Shown here: piece after piece, positions 34,513-43,234 of the stretch | How the letters are laid out: each line of letters begins with the position of its first letter | Numbering within the stretch: position 1 is the first letter of the stretch | Source: Gemmata palustris | GTDB taxonomy: Bacteria > Planctomycetota > Planctomycetia > Gemmatales > Gemmataceae | Length of the DNA stretch: 64,000 nucleotides | Assembly (NCBI RefSeq): GCF_017939745.1 | Contig: NZ_JAGKQQ010000001.1 | Span: forward strand, 310,001 to 374,000 | Reading direction: 5' to 3' | The notes under the pieces: model-generated | Told to the model about the DNA's origin: nothing | The model's database searches: none | Seen by the model: the letters and a program-made list of their open reading frames with translations, nothing else | Program-made: the position numbers and the translations under genes

Positions 34513-36018
34513 GTGGCCGGCTTGCGGGTGTTGGTGGCGGCGAGCGAAGTGGTCGGGTTCGCCAAAACGGGGGGGCTGGCGGACGTTGCCGGGGCGCTGC
34601 CCGCGGCACTGGCGCGGCGCGGGAACTCCGTCTCCGTTGTGATGCCGTTCTACAACTCCGTGCGCCGGTCCGGGGTGCCCATCGAGCGCACCGGGATCGT
34701 GCTCCCCGTGCCAATGGGCGACCGGGTGCTCGCGTGCCGCGTGTACCGCTCGCACTTACCGGGCACGTCCGTCCCGGTGTTCCTCGTCGAACACGCCCCG
34801 TACTTCGAGCGCGACGACCCGAAGAGCGGGCGCGGGCTGTACCAGGAACAGGTGGGTGGCAACAAACAGGACTACGGCGACAACGGCGCGCGGTTCGTCT
34901 TCTTCTGCCGCGCGGTGATGGAACTCGTTCCGAACCTCGGGTTCGCGCCGGACATCATCCACGCGAACGACTGGCAAACGGGACTGATACCGGTTTACTT
35001 GGCCGAAACGCACCGCCACAATCCCGGGTACCAGCGCATCCGCTCGGTGTTCACCATTCACAACATCGCGTACCAGGGCTCGTTCCCGCGCGAGTTGATG
35101 AACTTCACGGGCCTCCCCGGGTGGCTGTACAACCCCGGTCAACTCGAACACTACGGGCTGAACTTCCTCAAAGCCGGCATCGTGTTCGCGGACGCGGTTA
35201 CCACCGTTAGCCCGACCTACGCGCGCGAGATCCAGACGGGCGAGTTCGGCTACGGAATGGAGGGGTTGCTCAACAACCTCCACTGGAAACTGTCCGGCAT
35301 CGTAAACGGGTGCGACTACGAGCACTGGAACCCGGCCCGCGACCTGCGTATTGCCGCACAGTACACGCCCGAAACCGTGTTCGAGAAGAAGGCGCGGTGC
35401 AAGGCGGACCTGCAGCACCGGTTCCACCTGCCGGGGAAGCCCGCCGCGCCCGTTCTGGGCGTCATCGCCCGACTCGTCGCCCAAAAGGGCATCGACATCA
35501 TCCTCAGTGCGGCGCAGGGGTTTCTCGACCTCGGCTGTCAACTCGTGGTGCTCGGCGACGGGGACCGCGAGTACCACGACCAGCTCCAGGCGCTCCGCGA
35601 CAAGAACCCGGACCAGGTCGGCATCTACCTCGGGTTCAACGAAACGCTCGCCCACGTGATCGAAGCGGGGAGCGATTTGTTCCTCATGCCGAGCCGCTAC
35701 GAACCGTGCGGCCTAAATCAGATGTACAGTCTGAAGTACGGCACGCCGCCCGTGGTGCGCTCGACGGGCGGTCTCGCGGACACCGTGGTGAACGCGACCG
35801 AAGAGAACCTCGCCGACCGGCGCGCGACCGGGTTCAGTTTCAACGACTACACCGCGGGCGCGCTGTACGAAACGGTGCGGTGGGCGCTGACGCTGTACCG
35901 CGACCGGCCCAAGGACTTCAAACAGATCGTGACCACCGCGATGGTCCAGGACTGGAGCTGGGACCGCAGCGCCGAGGTCTACGAGCGCCTGTACCGCCGC
36001 GTCGCCGGGCTCAGTTGA
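34513..36018 (+). CDS. glgA: Glycogen synthase (ADP-glucose)
   Basis: 501 residues starting at GTG. The ADP-glucose-binding loop KTGGLADVAGALP lies near residue 18 and the second GT5 motif SLKYGTPPVVRSTGGLADTV near residue 410. Further signatures are VFTIHNIAYQG and MPSRYEPCGLNQMY. GlgA adds glucose from ADP-glucose to growing alpha-1,4-glucan in the cytoplasm. The 291 bases upstream, between the IS and glgA, contain no gene; the IS insertion 291 bases upstream could affect its promoter. treY and treZ, which would use such glucan, are about 14 kb downstream. Confidence 0.95.
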   Translation: MAGLRVLVAASEVVGFAKTGGLADVAGALPAALARRGNSVSVVMPFYNSVRRSGVPIERTGIVLPVPMGDRVLACRVYRSHLPGTSVPVFLVEHAPYFERDDPKSGRGLYQEQVGGNKQDYGDNGARFVFFCRAVMELVPNLGFAPDIIHANDWQTGLIPVYLAETHRHNPGYQRIRSVFTIHNIAYQGSFPRELMNFTGLPGWLYNPGQLEHYGLNFLKAGIVFADAVTTVSPTYAREIQTGEFGYGMEGLLNNLHWKLSGIVNGCDYEHWNPARDLRIAAQYTPETVFEKKARCKADLQHRFHLPGKPAAPVLGVIARLVAQKGIDIILSAAQGFLDLGCQLVVLGDGDREYHDQLQALRDKNPDQVGIYLGFNETLAHVIEAGSDLFLMPSRYEPCGLNQMYSLKYGTPPVVRSTGGLADTVVNATEENLADRRATGFSFNDYTAGALYETVRWALTLYRDRPKDFKQIVTTAMVQDWSWDRSAEVYERLYRRVAGLS

Positions 36019-36041
36019 TTCCGGCCCCCAGGAGAACGCCC

Positions 36042-36437
36042 GTGATCGAGATTTTGATACTCATTAGACTTAGCAAAAGCATCGCGGCCAAGGCGCGCGA
36101 GAAGGGCCGCGGGGGAGCACCGTTCGTGTTCCTGTTGCTCGCCCTGTGGCTCGGCGGCGAGGTGTTCGGAACGGTAATCGGAATGATCATATCACTGGCC
36201 GTTCTGGGGGACGAAGAGCCGAACCTATTAGTGATGTACCCGCCCGCAATTCTCGGAGCGATCGTCGGCGCAGTGGTTGCGTTCCAGATTGTGAAAGCGA
36301 TCGCACCCGCCCACACGGGCGACTACGACGACTACGAGCGCGACGACCGTGATGAGCGCCGCGGGCGCAGCGATCGGCGCGAGCACGACGACTACGATCG
36401 GGACGAACGTCGCGATCGGGACCGGGACCGTTATTGA
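36042..36437 (+). CDS. Small membrane protein with Asp/Arg-rich tail
   Basis: 131 residues from GTG, with GGAGAA upstream. Two membrane segments (FVFLLLALWLGGEVFGTVIGMIIS; MYPPAILGAIVGAVVAFQIV) are followed by a tail of about 40 residues of alternating Asp, Arg, Tyr and Glu (DDYERDDRDERRGRSD). It starts 24 bases after glgA on the same strand, so it is probably co-transcribed with it. No family recognised. Confidence 0.7.
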   Translation: MIEILILIRLSKSIAAKAREKGRGGAPFVFLLLALWLGGEVFGTVIGMIISLAVLGDEEPNLLVMYPPAILGAIVGAVVAFQIVKAIAPAHTGDYDDYERDDRDERRGRSDRREHDDYDRDERRDRDRDRY

Positions 36438-36509
36438 GCGCGAATTCCACTTTCAAACGCAGTTGTCCCTCGGTAGATGTGGGGATGCAGTTCCGCCACC
36501 GACCCCGAG

Positions 36510-36710
36510 GTGACGAATGACGCTCCCGGGTCGTCCCCGAGCGTGAACCGGAACCTCCCCGTCACGGACCAACCTCGGCGCGGACTGTTCCGCTCGTGCG
36601 GGAGTGGAATGGGCGCGGGGCTCGCGGGAATCGGCCTCGGGTGGGGCACGTTCTGGATCGGCACTCGGCTCGTGAACCGCACGCGCAATTCCAATCGTCC
36701 CAGCGCGTGA
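36510..36710 (+). CDS. Possible small membrane protein
   Basis: 66 residues from a GTG; a longer frame starts at 36477. One hydrophobic glycine-rich segment (GMGAGLAGIGLGWGTFWIGT) could span the membrane. The ribosome site is weak and no homology is recognised, so this is a tentative gene. Confidence 0.35.
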   Translation: MTNDAPGSSPSVNRNLPVTDQPRRGLFRSCGSGMGAGLAGIGLGWGTFWIGTRLVNRTRNSNRPSA

Positions 36711-36720
36711 CACCGGACCC

Positions 36721-36866
36721 CTGGGACCGCGGGCATCTTGCCCGCTGTTCGCTGCGAAAGTCTGAATCGTGCCCGGAATGCAATGACCCGCAGCGCACTC
36801 CCGATTCGCGTGTGCCTCACCTCACTCATCGTCAACGAAGAGCGGACAAGATGTCCGCGGTCCCAG
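36721..36866. repeat. Imperfect inverted repeat (gggaccgcgg family)
   Basis: Arms at 36721-36750 and 36838-36866 are reverse complements with a few mismatches, around GGGACCGCGG and CATCTTG. This is a dispersed palindromic repeat type between genes. Confidence 0.7.
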
Positions 36867-36962
36867 GTGAAACACGAAACGGCCCGTTGACTCACCGCGC
36901 CTGCGTGGTAACCTAATTGCGCACCCGTCCTAACCCCGCTGCTTCCGTTGAAGCGGCTCGCA

Positions 36963-37712
36963 ATGACGCTCGACGACTGGCTCGCTTGTTTTGACGATAT
37001 CTGGACCCTTCCACTCGAACTCAGCGCATTTTCAGACCGAAAACTGCACTTACTCACCGCGGCGTTCTTGCGCCGCGTGTGGGACCGGTTGCCCTCGTAC
37101 CATTCGCGATCCGCGGTCGAAGCCACCGAGAAGTTCGCGGACGGGGCCGTATCCGCCGCCGTACTCGCGTGGACGCGATCGCAAGCCGCGCGCGAATCCG
37201 GCGAAACGATATGGCTTGCGCCAGAATCTTTTGACGACTACGAGTTGATTAACCCGTGCCCGTGCTGCTCGCCGTGCGACCCGCGAGCGATTCGCTACGA
37301 GTGCCGGGTCGCCAAGCAGGGCGGCACCCTTGATGGCGTGTGGACCGGAATCTGCGACCCGGCTTCGGTCGCTGCGGGTGCCGCGTATCGCGCTCTCCAA
37401 CTGGAGAACCCGGGCACCGCGTGGAACGACGCTCAGACGCAGCGGTGGGAATGGCAGAGCCTGTTCGCAACCGTCCGCGAGGTACTCGGCGAGTCGGAAC
37501 CGGACGCCAACTGGCGCCGGTGGCGCACATCGGACGTGTTGGCACTGGCACACGGCATCTACGCAGAGCGCGCCTTCGACCGCTTGCCGATTCTCGCCGA
37601 TGCGCTCCAGGACGCGGGGTGCGACGACGAGAGCGTTTTGTGGCATTGTCGGCGACCGGGCGGCCACGCGCACGGGTGCTGGGTCGTTGATCTCGCGCTG
37701 GGCTTCGCGTGA
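36963..37712 (+). CDS. Hypothetical protein with CPCCSPC cluster
   Basis: 249 residues from the ATG at 36963 (a TTG at 36948 is alternative). The opening MTLDDWLACFDDIWTLPLE is acidic. A cysteine-dense stretch (INPCPCCSPCDPRA, near residue 100) and a later CDPAS could bind a metal. No signal peptide or membrane segment. Its stop codon is five bases from the stop of the convergent ABC gene. The protein is not recognised. Confidence 0.7.
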   Translation: MTLDDWLACFDDIWTLPLELSAFSDRKLHLLTAAFLRRVWDRLPSYHSRSAVEATEKFADGAVSAAVLAWTRSQAARESGETIWLAPESFDDYELINPCPCCSPCDPRAIRYECRVAKQGGTLDGVWTGICDPASVAAGAAYRALQLENPGTAWNDAQTQRWEWQSLFATVREVLGESEPDANWRRWRTSDVLALAHGIYAERAFDRLPILADALQDAGCDDESVLWHCRRPGGHAHGCWVVDLALGFA

Positions 37713-37717
37713 TGTCG

Positions 37718-39310
37718 CTACACCACGCGCCCTTTTTGCAAGCGTAGTGTTTGCGTAACCGTGCGCGGGAGCTCGCTCAGCTCGTGCGTCACGAACAGCA
37801 GCGTCTGGTCGGGGCCGATTTCGGTTTCGAGCCACGCGCGGCAGCGCGCGGTCGCGGCCGCATCGAGCCCCTGGAACGGTTCATCCAGGATCACGAGCGG
37901 CGGGCGCTTCACGAGTGCCCGCGCGAGGAGCACGAGCCGCTGCTCGCCGGTCGAAAGGGTTTTGAACGCGCGCCCCGCGAGGTGCGTGATACCGAACGCC
38001 GCGAACAGGTCCTTCACGCGGGCGTTCTGTTCGGGCGTGGTGTCGTGATCGGAGACCGCGTCGAAGAACCCCGTCGCCGCGGCGCGGTCCGCGGTGAGCG
38101 GTTGGGTGAAGTACAGGTGGAACTCGGGCGACAGTAGCCCGACGTTGCGTTTCACGTCCCAAATGGTTTCGCCGGTTCCGCGGCGCCGACCGAACAACTG
38201 GATGTCGTTCGAGTACGCTTGCGGGTGGTCGCCGCACAACAGGCTGAGCAGGGTCGTCTTCCCGCTCCCGTTCGGCCCCAACACGGCCCACCGTTCGCCC
38301 GTGCGTACCGTCCACGACACGCGGTCCAGGATCGTGTGCCCCGCGTGCGCAACGGTCACGTTACGCAGCTCGATAATGGGTGGGGGGGAGGAACCTACCC
38401 CCCCGTCCCCCCTCCCTGAAGGGAAGGGGGAGAAAGAATGGTCGTGGCGTGTGGTCCCAATCTCTGAGGCTTCGCGCGCCTGCTCCCCCTTCCCTTCAGG
38501 GAGGGGGGACGGGGGGGGAGGTTGCCTTTGTTCCCCCTTCCCTGCCAGGAGGGGGTCGCAGGGGGAAACCGTGGGGGGGGCTCCCTCACAAGAGGCGATG
38601 GGGGCAGGGGGGGTAGGTCTGTCTTTTTCCCCCAATCTCAGTACGTTCGTGGTCCACTCCGGCGCCATGTCCTCGCGGCAAATCAGCACGAGCCGCTTCC
38701 CGTCGTTCACCAGTTCGTGCAGCAGCGCGGCGAGGTCGGCGCGCGCGGCCGCATCGAGCCCGATGAACGGGTCGTCGAGGACCAGCACTTCCGGTTTCGA
38801 GAGCATCGCGCGGGCGAGCCGGGACCGGCGCGTCTGGCCGTTCGAGAGCGTCATGAACGGTTGCGGGAGCAGGTCCGCGATTCCGAATCTCTGGCAGATC
38901 GCAGCGAGCTCGGCGCCGCTCGCACTGGTGCCCGTGCGCAAGAACTGTTCCAGCGATAACGGAGTTTCGCTGTCGGAAAATTCAAACCGCTGTTGGTAAT
39001 AACGACCCGCGTATGAGAACAGCCGCGAGTCTTCCCGAAACGTAACGTGCGCAACCACCTGCGAGGGGTAATCGATCTTCCGCCCCTCCGCGCGGAGCCG
39101 GTCGAACAGCGGCCAGCGCAGGTCGCCGCCGTTGAGCGGGTGGCGCCCCAAAAGCGCTTCCGCGAGCGTCGTTTTGCCGCTCCCCGTGGGTCCGATCACG
39201 GCCCACGCCTCGCCCTCGCGCACGGTCCAATCGAAGGCGCGAAGGATCTCCCGTACCCCGCAGACGACGGTCGCGTGGGTCAATTCGAGTACGTTCTGTG
39301 AATCACTCAT
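37718..39310 (-). CDS. ABC ATPase with two nucleotide-binding domains (ModF/PhrA-like)
   Basis: 530 residues from the ATG at 39310. The first ABC domain has Walker A GPTGSGKTT, signature LSNGQTRRSRLARAML and Walker B VLVLDDPFIGLD; the second has GPNGSGKTT, LSTGEQRLVLLARALV and LVILDEPFQGLD. The tandem arrangement without membrane segments is typical of ModF/PhrA-type proteins, whose role is uncertain. Between the domains (about residues 230-312) lies a Pro/Gly-rich stretch encoded by the C/G-rich repeat at 38378-38628; it is in frame and falls in the linker. No permease gene is adjacent. Confidence 0.88.
   Translation of the reverse strand: MSDSQNVLELTHATVVCGVREILRAFDWTVREGEAWAVIGPTGSGKTTLAEALLGRHPLNGGDLRWPLFDRLRAEGRKIDYPSQVVAHVTFREDSRLFSYAGRYYQQRFEFSDSETPLSLEQFLRTGTSASGAELAAICQRFGIADLLPQPFMTLSNGQTRRSRLARAMLSKPEVLVLDDPFIGLDAAARADLAALLHELVNDGKRLVLICREDMAPEWTTNVLRLGEKDRPTPPAPIASCEGAPPTVSPCDPLLAGKGEQRQPPPPSPLPEGKGEQAREASEIGTTRHDHSFSPFPSGRGDGGVGSSPPPIIELRNVTVAHAGHTILDRVSWTVRTGERWAVLGPNGSGKTTLLSLLCGDHPQAYSNDIQLFGRRRGTGETIWDVKRNVGLLSPEFHLYFTQPLTADRAAATGFFDAVSDHDTTPEQNARVKDLFAAFGITHLAGRAFKTLSTGEQRLVLLARALVKRPPLVILDEPFQGLDAAATARCRAWLETEIGPDQTLLFVTHELSELPRTVTQTLRLQKGRVV
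38378..38628. repeat. C/G-rich palindromic repeat inside the ABC ATPase gene
   Basis: Short palindromic units such as CTCCCTGAAGGGAAGGGGG and its inverted form, with several C or G runs of 7-8 bases. Blocks match the repeat in thiL (26235-26527), notably the CCCTGAAG block and the AAGAGGCGATGGGGGC block. It encodes about 83 residues in the linker between the two nucleotide-binding domains. Confidence 0.85.
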
Positions 39311-39503
39311 CGGGGTGGTATACGTCCCGCCGCTTCCCCGTACCACGGATTCAGCCAACTCGCTTCAATCGCTACAATCGAAACCACGCTACCAATCCGC
39401 ACAGTCATTTCACGGGTCCGTATCGACACGGCCGGAACAAATTACATAAGCTTGAGAACCGGTAAACTCACTTGAGCCGTGCAACTTGATTCCGGGATCA
39501 CCA

Positions 39504-41564
39504 ATGCGGACCGACACCCGTCTTCGCGCGCATCGTCCCCGCGCCGGTACAACGCTCACGGCCCCCGCTCTCAGGCTCGAAACACTGGAACCGCGAGACG
39601 TCCCCGCGATCCTCATCCAGTTCGACTACAGCTACGATACCAGTGGGTTTTTCGCGAGCCACGCGGACGCCCGCGCGGTCCTCGAGCGCGCGGCCACCGA
39701 CTTGGGTAACAGCCTCACCGCGAACCTCGCCGCGATCAACCCGTCCGGCTCGAACTCCTGGACCGCGACGTTCTTCAACCCGTCCGGCTCGGGCGAAATC
39801 TCGCTCTCGAACCTGAGCATCGGGGCGAACACGCTGAAGGTGTTCGTCGGCACGCGCACGACCGCGGGCTCGGAGGCCGGGGTCGGTGGGCCGGGCGGGT
39901 ACCGCATTTCGGGCTCGACGGCGTGGTCGAGTTCGCTCCTGTCGCGGGGGCACAGCGGGTACGCGCCGTGGGGCGGGAGCCTCTCGTTCGACACCTCCGT
40001 GGGCTGGTACTTCGGTCAATCCGCCTCCGGGCTGACCTCGAACAAGGCCGACTTCTACACTGCCGCCACGCACGAACTCGGGCACCTGCTAGGAATCGGG
40101 ACCGCGCCGCAGTGGACCGCGCTGGTCAGCGGGTCGACGTTCCGGGGGGCACAATCGATGGCCGCATACGGCGGCGCGATTCCCCTCTATACCGACGGCG
40201 CGCACTGGGCCGATGGCGTCACGGTCGGCGGTAAGGCGACCGTGATGGACCCGATTCTCCCGCAAGGGCTCCGCGTCGCGTGGTCCGCGCTCGACGCCGC
40301 CGCACTTCGCGACCTGGGCTGGAACACGACCGCGGCCTCGACCCCCGAGCCGACGGTGCCGCCCATCGTGCGCGTCCCGGTCGCGGGGACGCAGCCGATC
40401 GCGTTCACCGGGAACGCGGACGGCACGGTGTCGCTGTTCACCGTGTCCAACGGTGTTCTGACCGACACGGGTACGCGCTTAACTCCGTTCGTCGGCTACC
40501 GCGGCGCGATCCGCGTGGCGAGTGGCGATTTCAACGGGGACGGCGTGACCGATTACGCCTTCACCACGGGCGCCGGTCCGCAAACCGTTGTCGAAATCGT
40601 CAACGGCGCGGACGGCAGCCTGTTGATGGATCAGACGATCGTCTTCCAGGGGTTCACGGGCGGGCTGTTCCTCGCGGCCGGCGACATTGATCGCGACGGG
40701 ATCGATGACCTTGTGATCTCGGCCGACGCGGGGGCCGGTCCGCACATTCAGACGTTCCGCGTGGTGGGCGGCGGGCTTCAACTCCAATCGAGTTTCTTCG
40801 CGTTCGATAACCCCGCGTTCCGCGGTGGGGCGCGCGTCGCGGTCGGGGACATCAACCGCGACGGGTACGCGGACGTGGTCGTCACGACCGGCGGCCAGGC
40901 CATCGGGCGGGTCGCGGTCTACAGCGGGTCCGATCTGCGTCGGGGCGCCGCGACGCGGTTGATCCCGGATTTCATCCCGTTCGCGGGGCTGTGGACGGGG
41001 TTGAACGCGGCCGTGGGCGACATGGACGGCGACGGGTACGCGGAACTGGCCATCTCCCCGGATCGCGGTGGTCCCGCGCACGTCAAGATCTGGTCGGGCG
41101 CGACGCTGACGGCGGGTTCCAGTGTGCAGGCCAGCGCGCTTCCGCTCACGGCGAGTTTCTATGCGTTCCCGCCGACCGACCCGAGTGGCGCGCGACTGGC
41201 GCTACGCGATACGAACGGCGACGGGCGCGACGAACTGTTTGCCGCTAGTGGGAACCGCCTCAATTCGGTGGCCCGCGTGTTCAGCTACGAGCAGGCGGTC
41301 GCGGGCGGAGCCGGGGCGCCGACCGCGCAACCGTTCAGCACCACCGTTACTTATGACGGCCTGTACGCCGGCCTGCACCTTGCGCCCGCAACCACATCCG
41401 ACTCGGCTTCCTCTGAAACGACGAACAGCGGAGACGAACCTTACACGGTCACGATTCCGCCGGTAACGCACAAGTGTATGTGCGGGGCGTGCGCGGCGCT
41501 GGCCGCACTGACGGGAACCGAGACCGGCGCGGCCGCGCTGTTCTCATCGGTTCCTGTGAAGTGA
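39504..41564 (+). CDS. Secreted metalloprotease-like protein with FG-GAP repeats
   Basis: 686 residues from the ATG at 39504. The N-terminus carries LRLETLEPRDVPA, a motif at the start of many exported planctomycete proteins. A zinc-binding site HELGHLLGIGT (His190, Glu191, His194) follows; the usual third ligand at +10 is Thr, as in other bacterial matrixin-like enzymes. From about residue 295 come five calcium-loop repeats of the FG-GAP/VCBS type (DFNGDGVTD, DIDRDGIDD, DINRDGYAD, DMDGDGYAE, DTNGDGRDE). The C-terminus has a CMCGAC cysteine motif. Expected to be extracellular or surface-bound. Confidence 0.85.
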   Translation: MRTDTRLRAHRPRAGTTLTAPALRLETLEPRDVPAILIQFDYSYDTSGFFASHADARAVLERAATDLGNSLTANLAAINPSGSNSWTATFFNPSGSGEISLSNLSIGANTLKVFVGTRTTAGSEAGVGGPGGYRISGSTAWSSSLLSRGHSGYAPWGGSLSFDTSVGWYFGQSASGLTSNKADFYTAATHELGHLLGIGTAPQWTALVSGSTFRGAQSMAAYGGAIPLYTDGAHWADGVTVGGKATVMDPILPQGLRVAWSALDAAALRDLGWNTTAASTPEPTVPPIVRVPVAGTQPIAFTGNADGTVSLFTVSNGVLTDTGTRLTPFVGYRGAIRVASGDFNGDGVTDYAFTTGAGPQTVVEIVNGADGSLLMDQTIVFQGFTGGLFLAAGDIDRDGIDDLVISADAGAGPHIQTFRVVGGGLQLQSSFFAFDNPAFRGGARVAVGDINRDGYADVVVTTGGQAIGRVAVYSGSDLRRGAATRLIPDFIPFAGLWTGLNAAVGDMDGDGYAELAISPDRGGPAHVKIWSGATLTAGSSVQASALPLTASFYAFPPTDPSGARLALRDTNGDGRDELFAASGNRLNSVARVFSYEQAVAGGAGAPTAQPFSTTVTYDGLYAGLHLAPATTSDSASSETTNSGDEPYTVTIPPVTHKCMCGACAALAALTGTETGAAALFSSVPVK

Positions 41565-41600
41565 TTCGGGCGTGAGAATACACATAGCGCACAGTCCGAT

Positions 41601-41648
41601 CGCACAGGGCTTCCGCCCTGTGCTACGAACGCCGGCCCCTCCGGGGCG
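41601..41648. repeat. Repeat half-copy (cacagggcttcc family)
   Basis: Carries CACAGGGCTTCCGCCCTGTG, itself a hairpin, followed by a GGCCCCTCCGGGGCG block, as in one arm of the repeat at 19065-19230. It lies between convergent genes. Confidence 0.85.
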
Positions 41649-41756
41649 GAAACGCATTGGAGGCGCAGGTCTTTGCCCCTGGTTTACTTCCGCCCTGTTC
41701 TTCCTTGTGCGTTCTTGCGATCCCTTGCGGTCGCGGCTCGTCCGGCACTCCGCAAC

Positions 41757-42668
41757 CTACAGAATTTCGTTCGCGCCTTCGGCCAGAAGCATCGCGGCGA
41801 GTTCCTGACCGAGCGCGAGCGGGGCTCCCACGAGCCCGGTGTGCGTCGCGACGATTCGGCGCTTCCCGTCGCCCGAGAGCACGGCCCCGCGGACCGTCAG
41901 TACGCCGTCGAGCACCTTCGACGTGGTGCCGATGGGGACGAGGCACCCGCCCCCAAGCGCGTACAGCATCGCGCGCTCGGCCTGCACCCGGGCGAATGTC
42001 TCCGGGCAGCGCAACTGTTCAACGAGGCGCTTCGTCTCGGTGTCCTGCGCGCGACACTCCAACCCAATCGCGCCCTGACCCACCGCGGGAAGCATCCAGC
42101 TCGCATCGAGAATTTCGGTGATGCGGTCCGCAAGCCCGAGCCGCACGAGGCCCGCTTCGGCGAGGATGATCGCGTCGAGGTTCTGCTCGTCGAGCTTTCG
42201 CAGTCGCGTATCGACGTTCCCGCGGAGGTCGAGCAGGTTCAAGTCCGGGCGCTGGTTCAGCACCTGTGCCCGGCGCCGCAAGCTACTCGTGCCCACGGTC
42301 GCGCCTTGCGGTAAATCATCGAATCGCTTGTACTTCCGTGAAACGAAGGCGTCCCCGGTAGGGCCGCGTGCGGGCACCGCGACGAGTTCGAGGTGCGGCT
42401 CGGGGATCGTGGGGAGGTCTTTGAGGCTGTGGACGGCGACGTCCGCGCGCCCGTCGAGCAGCGCGTTCTGAATGGCCTTCGTGAACACCCCGAACCCGCC
42501 CATCGCGGAGAGCGCCGAGGCCTGATCGCGGTCGCCGTGCGTCTCGATTAGCACCAACTCGACCGCACGCGGTATCGCGACTGGACGCAGTTTGTCGGCG
42601 ATGTGGTTCGCTTGCCACAGCGCGAGCGGGCTGCCGCGTGTACCGAGTCGAAGGGCAGCCGTACTCAT
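41757..42668 (-). CDS. hemC: Hydroxymethylbilane synthase
   Basis: 303 residues from ATG 42668, usual HemC length. Motifs: LRLGTRGSPLALWQA at the N-terminus, AVHSLKDLPT, TSSLRRRAQ, LRGNVDTRLRKLD and the dipyrromethane cofactor site GGGCLVPIG with Cys242. It condenses four porphobilinogen molecules to hydroxymethylbilane in tetrapyrrole synthesis. The ATG overlaps the stop codon of the upstream HIT gene by four bases (ATGA), so the two are translationally coupled. No other haem genes are nearby. Confidence 0.95.
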   Translation of the reverse strand: MSTAALRLGTRGSPLALWQANHIADKLRPVAIPRAVELVLIETHGDRDQASALSAMGGFGVFTKAIQNALLDGRADVAVHSLKDLPTIPEPHLELVAVPARGPTGDAFVSRKYKRFDDLPQGATVGTSSLRRRAQVLNQRPDLNLLDLRGNVDTRLRKLDEQNLDAIILAEAGLVRLGLADRITEILDASWMLPAVGQGAIGLECRAQDTETKRLVEQLRCPETFARVQAERAMLYALGGGCLVPIGTTSKVLDGVLTVRGAVLSGDGKRRIVATHTGLVGAPLALGQELAAMLLAEGANEIL

Positions 42669-43144
42669 GCGCTCGGTGCTCCGTTGGTCGTGAGCCAGGC
42701 GCGGAGCCGGGCCACCGCATCGGCGCGCGGCACCGTGCCCGTTTCCAGGCGCTGCTTTTCGTCCGCGTTGGTGTCGGCTTCTGCAATCGCGAACCACACC
42801 GGTCGCAGGCGCTCGGGGTCGTTGATGTCGCGCGGGAAGATGTGCCAGTGCAGGTGCGGCACCTGATTGCCGAGCAGTTCGTAGTTCAGTTTGTGCGGGC
42901 GGAAGCAGGCTTCGATGGCTTCGGCGAGCCGGGCCATTTCATCAAGGAACGCGGCGCGCTTCGGGCCGAGTTGACTGAGTTCGGTCGCGTGCTCGCGCGC
43001 GACGAGCACGCAGTACCCGGTGTAGTGCTGCCACGGCCCGAGGAGCGCGACAGAGTGCGGGAACTGCCAGACGATTTCGCCTTCCGGCCAGCCGATTGGG
43101 TCGGCGAGCTTCTGGCAGAAGGGGCAGTTCGGATCGTGTGCCAT
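42665..43144 (-). CDS. HIT-family nucleotide hydrolase/transferase
   Basis: 159 residues from ATG 43144; a longer frame to 43189 would add 15 residues. The N-terminus has a CPFC zinc knuckle, and the hallmark histidine triad appears as HLHWHIF near residue 100. HIT proteins hydrolyse nucleotide conjugates such as AMP-lysine or dinucleoside polyphosphates; the substrate here is unknown. It overlaps hemC by four bases. A terminator for the upstream TPM gene stands 32 bases before its start. Confidence 0.9.
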   Translation of the reverse strand: MAHDPNCPFCQKLADPIGWPEGEIVWQFPHSVALLGPWQHYTGYCVLVAREHATELSQLGPKRAAFLDEMARLAEAIEACFRPHKLNYELLGNQVPHLHWHIFPRDINDPERLRPVWFAIAEADTNADEKQRLETGTVPRADAVARLRAWLTTNGAPSA

Positions 43145-43175
43145 GCGGTTATCGTAATGGGGGCACGGAAAGAAG

Positions 43176-43204
43176 AAAGCCCCGGTCAATTGACCGGGGC
43201 TTTC
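43176..43204 (-). terminator. Intrinsic terminator of the upstream TPM gene
   Basis: Perfect palindrome AAAGCCCCGGTCAATTGACC and its complement (43176-43204), followed on the minus strand by TTTCTTCTTT. It separates the TPM genes from the HIT-hemC pair. Confidence 0.85.
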
Positions 43205-43234
43205 ATCATTGAACGTTCTTGTCAGCAGGTGGAG

